Part shown: piece by piece, positions 25,001-37,000 of the stretch
Layout: every line of letters starts with the position of its first letter
Position numbering within the stretch: the first letter of the stretch is position 1
NCBI GenBank assembly: GCA_022494885.1
Contig: JAGVSM010004919.1
Location: forward strand, 1 to 64,000
DNA length: 64,000 nucleotides
From: Micrasema longulum
Lineage: Eukaryota; Arthropoda; Insecta; Trichoptera; Brachycentridae
Direction of reading: 5' to 3'
The notes under the pieces: model-generated
Seen by the model: the letters and a program-made list of their open reading frames with translations, nothing else
The model's database searches: none
What the model was told of the DNA's origin: nothing
Position numbers and translations under genes: made by a program

Positions 25001-28000
25001 ACACAAGATATATATATGGCAAGAATGAATGGTAACCGTAAGTCGAGGACGACCAAGAGGGACGTGGCATGATCAAATAAACCAAAATATCAAGTCTGGT
25101 CATGTCAAAAGCAGACACAACCGAAGGGCATGTATGAATGTGTAAGTATGTCAGAAATGATGTGTGTGGCGATCCATCCTCTGCCTACATCTACGGGGAA
25201 ATGGTGTGATGGAAATAGTACTGTCGGTCACACTCTTTTCTATCCTTAGCATTCTTTTCCGACGTGCAAATGACACAAGACAATAAACTTGGAAAACCCA
25301 ATTTGCATCTGAGCCGGTAAAATCTAATAAATTGAATGAAAAATGGTGTTGAAATAGCATTTTTGGTTAGAATATAATTAAAACCTTTACCTTGTATGTC
25401 TAAATCATGTCTTCTCATTCGTAATGTTTTATCCAGTAGTATTTTTAACGAGCGTTTACCCATACAAATGTCAGGGCTGACGCATCCGAAGATGACACGA
25501 TGGCGCTTATTCCAAACGAGGAGGAAACGGCTAATAGTTCGGAAATGGCGGCCACTGCAGAGTCTCCCTGGGTTCAATTTAAAATACCAAACATCGCACC
25601 TTCTGAAGAGCGAGTGGAAGCCATTTACGAAGATCTTTGCTACGTGCACGTTCCCGCCATACGACCAGAGGTTTCATTGGCTGAATTTAAACATAGAAAT
25701 ATTGTCTTTTGTTTTAGTGCAGATAAATATTAGTTAGAATTTTTGTCATTATTTTAGTGAAGAAAAATATTAGCTAAATTTGTTCACGCTTCAGTCTTTA
25801 GAATTAAGTATTTAGCACAGTATTAAGTGTTTTAGTTTTATGTTTGTAGGTATTTATATTTTTTGCTACAATTATTATAATTAATTTGTGCATGTCTAAA
25901 TGTTTTGATGAATGGGTACAATGTGAATTTTAGATTGGAACTTATTTTCGATCCATTAGCATTGTGTTTTTTATTTTTATCAAACTATTAATTCAACACC
26001 AACTGCCCTCACAGATTTACTCATACCTACCATTTAATTCCCTAGACATAACATTGTTATTAAATGTGTTTCCTCTACTATCTGGATTTACCATCGTTGT
26101 TATTTTTTTTTTTTTTACTATTTCCATTATCAGTTGCTCTTTCGGCCTGTCAATTTTCCTTTTTTTTTTTTTCATTTTTGGACATCCTTTTATAAAAATT
26201 CTCCATTTTTCTTCACTCTTTTTTTGTTATATTTTCCCTTATCTTTCACTTTTCCTATTTACTCAAGCTCTGTTCATTTTCCATCCTTTTTATTGAACTT
26301 TTCTGGCTATTCTTTTGTTAAAAATTTTTAAGTAAGTTTTTCGGTGCTTTATATGGACTATTTTTTTTTTTAAATCCATCTCTTGTTTTTTTTAAATTTT
26401 CCATTTCTCCTTTGTTTTTATCCTATCATTTCCACCGTCCAGCGCACCCGTACGACCCCAGCAGCCGCTGGCCGCAGAAGAGGACCTGACGGAGTACGCC
26501 AGCTACTGCGACCGGATCCGCGATGAGGAGATCTACCATGACCTGTGCTCTGTTAACCCGCGACTGCGCACAACCTCGGCCAGCCGCAGTGCGACCTTCT
26601 CCTCAGGCGGGAGAGAGGCGGCCCACGCTGTAGGTGACACTTTATGTGGCCATCGGATCCATTAACTAACAACAAATGCTTTGGCTCCATCGAATCCATT
26701 GACTAACAACAAAATACTTTGGCCCCATCAAATCCAATTACTAACAACAAAATACTTTGACTTCATCTGATCCAATAACTAACAACAAAATACTTTAGCT
26801 CCATCGTATCCAATAACTTACAAAAAATGCTTTGACTCCATCAGATTCAATAACTAACAACAAAACACTTTGATATCATCTGATCCAATAACTGACAACA
26901 GAATACCACATTTAATACTCAAATTTTACTGCGTACAGTTCAGTTTGACAATGTCAGCATGCTATGAAAGTAATACCTTTTTAGTCTACAAAACTGTTTG
27001 GATTCATGTACCACAATATGTTTTTGGTTTGTTAGCAATACTGCATGAATTAGTCAATAAGCAATTCTTTAACGGCAGATCACACCGATGCTAATTATTT
27101 AAATATGAAGCATAAAACTGATCACCTTACTTTCCTGTAACACATGATCGAGATACACTGCGTGTACTACCCAAAGTGTCAAGTTAATTATACCTTGATA
27201 AAGAAGCTTGAGTAGTTTTGAAACCGGTCAGTAGAAAAAAAATGTGGTTAAAAACAATGTTGTTTTATGTATATTTGTTTGAAAATTAAAAATATCTTTG
27301 TTGGTAACCTGTAATTGAACATTTTTAGAATTAAAAAATCTTATATATACTCGTATTATATTTTTCACTATCCAATAATCTAACTGACCGTTTGATTGTC
27401 TGATCAATCAAACTAATATTTCTATGTGTTCTCCCTTTGTAAAGGAAAACACTTAGTTTGTTATGAATAAATTGACCGGCACCAAGACGCGCCTGTTCAC
27501 ACACAGTGTGTAAAGTGGCCACTTAAACCAGTCAATGACAGGTCATAAGCTCTGTAGATAGTAGCCCCTAGACTTCTATCCAGTCCTTGTCTACAAAAAC
27601 TTGGACAAACTCAAAATATTGTTTATAGTTTATCTTCATAATCGCTCGGGAGAATTTATCTTCAACTCTACTTTCAAAGTAAAGGTATGGCTTTCGAATC
27701 TTCGGATTGTTTTCAATCCCCTGAAAGGTAAGACTGATTAGTATGATTATATATTGTGAGATCTGCAGTTAAAGAGTTGGTTGTAATAATGCACAATTTT
27801 GTTTTATGTGTTTGTGTTGTATTATTACTAGTGTAAATGTACAGGTTTGTAGTTCTGTTAAATCCATCAGTGTACATTATTTTATGTGTAGATCATATTT
27901 TTCCTGTACTGTCTTATCCCGGAATAATTTATGACAGCCAATATCAAAATTTGCAGTAGCAATGCACATCTCTTTAATGAACTATCAAACTACCGTACAA

Positions 28001-31000
28001 AAGTTTTTACTTTTTAATATTCAATTGTTCTTTAAAATATATATGCAGTAAAAATTTTATCTATCGTTTTAAAACCGGGTTGTGGTACCGTGGTAGTATT
28101 GTGGACTCACGGGCCAAAGGTCGAGGTCGAGGCCAAAGTCGAGGTCAAAGGCTGAGGTTCATTCTTCCAACACAAGTTATTTACGACTTTTAGGAAATGG
28201 CCTGAAAATTTAAATATTTGAGTAAATAATAAGAAATCAAGTATTGCGCTTTTAAAAAAAAAGTTACCCGTTAAAATAAATATATATATTTTTTAATGTC
28301 GGCCTCGTGGTCAGCGGGTTTGCCTACCAAGCTAGAGGTCTCGGGTTTGATTCCCAACATAGTATTTTTACACTAGAATATTTCATAGTCCCTGGAATGC
28401 GAAGGGAGTGTAAGACTGGTCATCTTTTTTTTTTCTAAGCCAATTAACAGGCGTATGTAAACCCTAACAGATTGGCATGATACTTCCATAATTTTAAATT
28501 TAAAAAATCATTCTCATAGCAAAGTTATGCTTGAAATTAGAATATTGTTTTTGTTTACCATAGACAAGCACTTTAATATAAATCTAAATATAGGATTTTA
28601 AAATTTAATTTAAATTTTAAAACTCTTCTATGATATTAACAGTAGATAACCTTGTATACAATGTAAACCTTACAAAATATTGCTCCATTAATTAAAAATG
28701 TTATAAATGAATTTAACGACAACCTGATAGCGAATAAATGTATGCTTGAATTGGTTCCTATATGCAGCTTGAATTAAGTTTTTAAAAAATATTTTATCTG
28801 GTGTGTTGTAATATTTTTAGTTCTTGTTTTTATTCAATCATTTACGGGGCACATTGTAATGTTTTTCCGTTCAGAGATCCCTTTTTCTTATTTTTATTCT
28901 TGTTCATTTACTGTACTAATTGATTTTTGTGTAACAGTTGGCAACATCATCGCACAGTCTGGAAAAGCGAGACTATGTGATAAGAGAACTTGTGGACACA
29001 GAATCTAACTATGTTGACGTCCTCGGGAAGATAGACAAGTACTTTCTTAAGCAGCTAGCTAGTGTAATGAAACCGCAAGACCTGCAGCTAATCTTCTATG
29101 GAGTCAAGGTCAGTCATGTATTATTTGTTTCTCCATTAAAATGTTTTTTTTTTCTTACATTAAATTATTGAGCAATAGGGTGGTTGATAATTGGTGAACA
29201 TGTGACCTCGCACTGAAAATATTGGGTTTTATTCTCAAACACTCAGAATCCTGTACAACTCATTGATCCAGAGCAGGCTTATACATAAATTTGGTTTCTT
29301 CATTTCAGGATTTGTATGAAATCCATAGTGGCTTCCTATCTCAGATCCGGGCGGCTACCTCGCTGGGCCCTCCTCTCCCTCCCCCTGCCCCTTCCGTTGG
29401 GCCCCCGTGCTCGGGAGCCAGCCCCCGCCTGGGGGAGGCCTTCCTAGCGTGGAGGGAGAGGTTCTTGCTCTACGGAGACTACTGCAGCAACCTGACAGCT
29501 GCACAAGACACCCTTAAAGTGCTGATGCAGAAAGACGATGTTTTCTCCAAACGCCTGGCAGTAAGGACACTGACCTTCATACATACACTGGACTTTTTTT
29601 TTTACATGGTTTCAAAATAACGGTCCAAATAAAAAAAGTTTTTTTTTTCTTTTAATTTAAAATTTGGAAAAGGGTATCTGTTTATTTCACCGGAAATATT
29701 TATGTAACTACTTAATAGTTTCATATTACCGTTTCCAAATTACCTAAAAGGCTTTTAAAAATTATGATTGCGTTTCTTGATAACTTCAATCATCACGAAA
29801 GTTATGACCAGTCTTATACATTATGTACACGGAGAAATAATGCTCTACCTCTTATAGAGCCATTGGACGTACGGACATCATACGGACAAAAACCATTCTA
29901 GGATTATCTATCGCGAAGTTAGCTACAGTTTGCAGCAAAAAAATAAGCCATGGGTACTCAGATTGAGAATAGAAAGCACAGCGATGAAACCGTCCATTAC
30001 ACGGTGGCCTCCGTGGTGTAGTGGTCAAGACGCTTGACTCACGCACGGAAGGTTCCGGGTTCGATTCCCGGTGAGAACACAAAAAATTAAAAATGTGTTT
30101 TTTCTCAAGCCTGGGTGCGCTGTGATGTAATTGTAATTAGGCCTCCTGGCCTGTTGTGGTGCAAAAAAAATGTAATGTAATGTACACACCTGTTGTTAAA
30201 CCAAGCCAAGAATTTTTAATGCTTTTGTTCTATGCAATAGTGCAAAATGGTACATAATCCTACAAGCGGGTCGCGCATTATTACTCTGAGCTTATGTGAC
30301 TGGGATAATGATATGGTATATTTTTTCTCATTTATTATTTTCAGAAATGTCAAAAAGAACACAGCGATGGCAGAATACAACTGCGAGACATTCTGTCTGT
30401 CCCGATGCAAAGGATTCTCAAGTACCATCTCCTCCTAGACAAACTTGTACAAGAAACACAACCAGTAAGATGAATCCTCATATTATGTATTATAAAGCCG
30501 ACTAGTATGTATATTGGAACCGATATTTCTTTCCGAAGACTACAATATGTTTGTGCAATAGAACCGGAATCATGGATAAAATCCTAATTAAGAAAATCTA
30601 ATGGAGATAAGACCGGCTCGTAGTGTAATTATCGCTGTCGGATTACATCAACTCACATTTTCTGTTATTTGTGGATGACCTCAAACTTTTCATAAAGGTG
30701 ACAACTTTTGACGATTTTCAACTACAACAACCACATCGAATGTATCTGGGGGTAAGATTTGTGAGCACCCTGACATTTCATGACCACATAGAGGCAATCA
30801 GTGGTAAAGCATTAAAGATGTTAGGATTCGTTCTTCGTACTGCCAGGGTTTTCGAAAATACCCGCGTACTGAGAACTCTTTACAACTTCTCTGTGCAAAG
30901 TAGACTCAATGATTTGGGGGCCACATGAACTGAAGTATTCTCTTATGATAGAGAAATTCCAAAAAAAGTTTCTGGGATATCTCTACATGAGAGAGTGCGG

Positions 31001-34000
31001 GTATTATCCTTGGCTTTACCCGACCGAGTTTCTCCAGGGTTTGCTTGGCTACAACAGTTTAGAGACTAGAAGGAATGTGTATTTGACTACACATTTTTAT
31101 CGATTGTTGCGCAGTGTGGTCGATAATCCTGACATTATGATGAGCATTGGTTTATATGTTTCTAATAATTGCCTAAGACAGCGTCAGCATAGATTGTTTC
31201 ATATTCCGATATACAGGACCAACCTGCCTGTTGAAAGGGCTACCGCTATGCTGAACAGCATCGCTCTGGATGTTAATCTATTCCATGTACCCAAAGGAGT
31301 TTTCCGGAGCAGAATTCTCTTACTACTTCTCTTTTATGTATTTTTTTCTTTTTATAATATGTACGCCTTAAATTGAAGTTTGTAATACATATGTTATAAC
31401 ATTTTATGTATGTTGTATTTCAGAATCACGAGGACTTTAGGAGTTTAGAGAGAGCTAAAGAAGCGATGGTGGACGTAGCGCAGTATATCAATGAGGTCAA
31501 AAGGGATAGTGAAGTTCTAGTCTTACTTAGTAATGTACAGGTAATCAATCATTTATTCACATCATCGAAGATTAATCTATAAATGTCTCCAAGAACATGT
31601 AGTATGTAGAGTTCGGAGACAGAGCTAAGAGATTGATGTATTTATTCAATTTCAGAGTGCAATTTTCAGGTGCTATTCTAAATCTTCTCGCGGGGGTAGA
31701 GAAGATTTCTACTTACGTATATTTATATTTTGCATTCGACTTGCTTCATATATGGCCACACCAATGATTCAACGTCAAATTCCATAAAATAAACAGTTTT
31801 ATAATAAGGAAGTTCAGTCTTATGGGAAATAGGATATAAAAAATGTTTTCTTACTCGCGGTTAAAATTAGAGCATTAAATTGCACCTCAAAGTTTCTAGA
31901 AAATGTATGAAAAAAATACTTAAAAACATCAGGTGATTAAAGACACGCCAAGCCAATATTGATATGACTTCTCAGTGATTATTTATAAAAATATATATAT
32001 TATAAACTGTTAGCTCTCATTAATTTCAAGGTACCTAGACGAAAGATTCGTCGAGTACCTTCGTTTAGTTGCAACAATTTGCAAACCGTGTACTCTTGTA
32101 ATGCTATTCTGAATCCACTCTATGTACTCGGCAATAACTATTCCCATGTGCTCTTTGATAGTGAAACACATCACTCTCAAACAGATTATTGGTCTTTACA
32201 TTTGTGATTCCGCTTGCCAGGAGAGCATCCAGAACTGGGAGTTGCCAGCCGGAGCCCGATTAGCAGACTACGGCCGCCTGCTGCTGGATGGAGAACTGAA
32301 GGTCAAGGCACACGACGACTTGAAGCTGCGCTCCCGATACGTCTTCGTATTCGATAAAGTCATGGTTATGTGCAAGCTTGTCCGGGTAAGAGGTTTTTTT
32401 ATATGTGTGCCGTGGCTCCATTCTGTTAAAACCACACATTCCCAACATCCATTTTGTTTTGATTTGCGTTTTAAAAATGACTGCCTTACTTCCTCGATGT
32501 TTTACGCTCATCTCGTGGACCTAATCTTCTTTTTGCCACACTTCCATTTTCCCTGAACGTGTTTACCCACATAAAAATTGTTTTGAGGCCAGGAATACGA
32601 GCTCAGGCGGCAATATTGAAGTGAGCGTGGAATGCTGCATGACAACAATGAGGCACTTCAGCCCAATGGGAAATTTAATACAAAAATAATTTCTTGCGTG
32701 CGGTAAAAATTAGAGAGTTAAATTGTCCTGTAAAATTTCTTAAAAATGCATAAAAAAAAAATAAAAAAAAATTAACTACTTTGAACGACGTCACTGGTTC
32801 ATATGAATTAACCAATGATTAGAGAGCTGTGAAAGATATCCGGTTTGCTTTCCGTAAACGGACCAATCGGCAGAAGAATAAGCTGACCTCTGATGTCACA
32901 CGCAGAGTTATTTCAGAAATACAAAACTTCAAAAAATCGTAGCGCTGATAATATAAAAATCTTAATTGTATGTCATAATTATATAATAAAAAAAAAAAAT
33001 TGGCTTAATTTAATAGTCTATTAACTTCCTCGTTGAACGACCATTAGAAAAGTAATATTCTACGGCAAATGCGCGCTGTTCCTTCTTCCAGCGCATTTTC
33101 GGTACTAGTGATAGGGAAAAAAACTACCCTACCCACCCATTCAAATGAAACTATCCGTATCCCCTAGAAACCAAAACTCGCTCCCTCGCAATTCAAATCA
33201 GCAAATCATGCTGTCGCTCCCTGCAGAACTTATAATAATAGATAATCGCTTGCAGGAGAACCAGTACTCGTTTCGCACCGTGCTGCGGCTGTGCGAGTGG
33301 CGCGTGGAGCAGTGCAGCGTGGAGAGGCGCGTGGAGGCGGGGGGACGCTGGCCCGCGCGCTGGCTCCTGGTGCGGCGCTCGCGTGTGGGCGCGCTCACGC
33401 TGTACGCGCGCACCGACGACGCGCGCCGCCGCTGGATCGCCGCCATCCGGGAGGCCCTGTGAGTGCAAACGCTCTCTCGCAGTCTGTGAAACAGGCAAAT
33501 AAGGAATGCTCTAACTCGGGGGTCTTTAACCGTTCTTTAACTGCTCCCAGAAAACTCCTATTCTGTCATACTGTGGACTGTGTATTATTATGGATAAGTT
33601 ATATGGTACTATTTTCGTAATAAAATACCTCAAAAGCACTTTAAAAAAGTGATTCTATGCATGCATTGCATTTGACTTCAAATTTTAGTAAAACTTCTTG
33701 ACTTTACCTTCATGTAACAAAAATGATCAAGTTACCCTGCGATTGGTATACCAATCCAGTGCCCTGTGCACCATTAGATGCGAAAAGAGAATGACTATGA
33801 CGAATATTAAAAAAAAAACTACCATTTATAACTAAGGTTATCCCATAGATCTCAGATTCAACGAAGGATTTCCTATAAATCCCGGGGGATTTGCATTTAC
33901 AAAGAACCCCTGAAAAGAACTCTGTCCATTATGCACCATCAGGTGCGGAAAGGGGAAAGTGATCAGCTGCATGTGCCAGTCCAGGAACATTGAAATATTG

Positions 34001-37000
34001 CGGTGTGAACGTTTAAAACCAATATTTCAAATGCACCCTTCTAGAAATCGAACCCAAGACCTCAAGAATAGCAGGTAAACAAGCTTTACCGCTACACGAT
34101 TTCGTTTTCCAGGATTTTTACCTCAGAGTTGCGATCCAGTCAAAAATGCTCGTCCAGGGTTCCGGTTCTTTTCACACTCAGAACTGTATTCTTTATCCGC
34201 CCAGATGCAGAACTTAAATCCCCATTGTATTATTTAATCACGCTAATGTTGAATTGTTTTTTTTGTTCTACCAGAGACAACATGGAACCGGCGGGGTGCA
34301 GAAGTACTGACCACAAATTCGTTCTGAACACATTTGAAAAGCCAGTCACCTGTCATCACTGTTCTAAATTTCTCAAGGGAAGAATATTCCAGGTAGACAC
34401 TAGCTTACTTTTTTTATTGCGTGTACTATTTAACTAGCATGTAACAATTATTCTTTTGAAATGCAGCCTTTCTCGACCGTTAGTTAAACGAAGGCAAAAC
34501 GATCAAATAGGTGCATAAATTTTCTCGGTCACTGTTATCAATCTACTCTGTGAAAATTATATGCCGCCTGTATAACACTATTCTGCTCTATGGATGCGAA
34601 TCGAGGCACCTCGCTATCGAGAATAGATGTCTCAGAAGAATTTTGGGTGTGCGGTGGTTTGACTTTGTAAGGAATGAAGTAAAAAGAGAATGGACGCAGC
34701 AAACTCCTGCGACAACTGGGTGAGTAAGTCTGCGTGTATATGTGTGTATAATTATACATGTAAATAATTTTGCTGCGATCTATGACGGTTGTTTTTAGTG
34801 ATGCCATAGAAAAAAGTGATACCATATAAATAAAATTTCCCAACGGGAAAAAAATTTAGGGGAAAAGTTATTTTATGCAAATTCAAAATGCTGTTTTCAA
34901 TATTTTTTTTATTTACACATAAAATAATTTTAACATGCTGTTTTTAAATCAAATAAAAAAACAGATTACATAATATTGTTTGAAAAAATATAAAAATATT
35001 TTTAGTGAAATCATTGAAAATAGGTAAAAAAAATATTTACAATTTCCACTTATCACCGTTTTTACAACTTTTTTGGAAGTATATGTACACTATAGCGTAG
35101 TAAATCAATTTTATTTTTTAGTAATTCCTATTTTTTCATTTCCTCACTTTAGCGTTTTCTTCAGTTTTACACTTTTTTTCGTGCTCCCTTGAAAAACGTA
35201 AAAAGGGGGTTTTACTGTAGTACATTTTAGTAAACTACACCCTGCAGCTAACTTCACACAATACAAAACAGACACCCGCCAACAGAAACTAACTTCACTC
35301 AGTACAATCTAGTCAGTAAAACACACACACCTGTAGCGTTGAATTGCGCGCTACGAATTAAAATATGTTGTGATGTGCTCACGCAATTGAAAATTGTATG
35401 ATTTCTCATCGCAAGTAACAGCGTACATAGGCCAATGGTTTTCCCTAACAGAGTGTGATTTAATTTGTTTTATATTTAATTCCAGGGCTACTTATGTTCC
35501 GTGTGCGGCAGCAGTGTCCACAAGGGCTGCATAGAACTGTCGGGGCGCTGTGGGGCTTCTCGGCCCTCCCACCCTCCCCCTCCGCCCGCCCTCTCCACCC
35601 CACCAGACCACACCCTGCACTACTACATGTGGTGACTATATTAATTTATCACTCAAACAACCACTTGTGTTCCGATTACAATAATTAGTCAACAGAGTAA
35701 CCTTCAATTCTTCGTCAGTTACCTATAATGACGAAGTTCAGTAATTTCAAAATATTTTTTAATTCGTTTATATACTATCAAACAAAGCAAATAAACAATT
35801 ATAACTAATTAATTAATTAACAATATTTTGAGTTTGTCCAAATTTTTGTAGACAAGGACTGGATTCAACTCCCTGGGGAGCTGTTTATATTAACATATTA
35901 CAACAGAGATGAAGAACATTTAAGACTTCTGGACTGGACTTCTATATTACCTTCTCTTAAATGTTGTTCATCTCTGTTGTAAAATGTTAATAAATAATTA
36001 ATTAATTATTGTATTATCACCGCTATTTATTTATTTATAAATATTTTTTTCCATTATAAACTATGATAACGAAAGTAGGTTGAATGCTGTCGAAATGCGA
36101 TCCTTCGGGCGAATGTGTGGTAAAACGATGTATGATAGGTGCACAAATGTCGAGATCCGTGAAGTGTGTAAGGCTGAGACACGCATTATCGACAGAATCA
36201 AGAAAGGGGTGCTGTGTTGGTTTGTAAGAATATTTACAATGCGAATGTTGATGGATGCAGAAATAGAGGAAGACCGAGAAAGACATGGCATGACCAAATC
36301 CAACAAATACTTAAAGATGGACATGTCAAAAGTCGGAATAATCGGCGCGCGTGCATGAGAAGATGTATGAATGTAGAGGAAGCGAGATCTGTGTGCAAAG
36401 ATAGAGTGTTGTGGCGTTCTATCCTCTCTGCCCACCCTTACGGAGAAACGGCGTGATGGTTTGTTTGTTTTGTTTAAAATTAAAAATCCCACAAAAACGG
36501 TTCATTGCATTGGCCACGCGTCACTTTTCACGATTCGGTTAAATTTTTTACTTTGTTTGTAACTTTTTAAATTTAAATAAAACATCGTCACAAATCTTGA
36601 AATCACAATTTTCAAGGCCAAACATGTCGCATTTTTGTAAAGACATATTTTTTAATAATTTTATTTTAAAAAATATGTTCAAAAACATTTCTTCATTTGC
36701 TTTTGAAAATACAATGAACTTTTCTAAATCCATTTCACATGTTTTTATCGGTATTCGTAGTATGTGATATTTCTCTATTGTTTCGAGTTCTGGTCAGTGT
36801 GATAAAATCACACCTGAACGAGGAAACATAACTGACAAATAGTAAAGAAAACATTGGTTTAATGGGCATTTACTGTACAAACGGCTGACTTGCAGGCATT
36901 CTATGACATCATTTGACATGATCGGATTAGTTTGTAGGAACAACAAACGGTATGTTTTTATTTTAAACATTTAAATGTTGAACCCTGTGCAATTATAATT

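Noticed and set aside
25191..25649. 152-codon minus-strand ORF as a gene
   Set aside because: It is the shadow of Vav exon 4 extended into intron; no homology or splice support.
30003..30080. True tRNA gene
   Set aside because: The A and B boxes and T arm are good, but the two ends cannot form an acceptor stem and a SINE body with an A-rich tail follows.
33193..33620. Several 80-110 codon ORFs around Vav exon 11
   Set aside because: They arise from the GC-rich exon on other frames and the opposite strand; only the PH-domain frame fits splice sites and homology.
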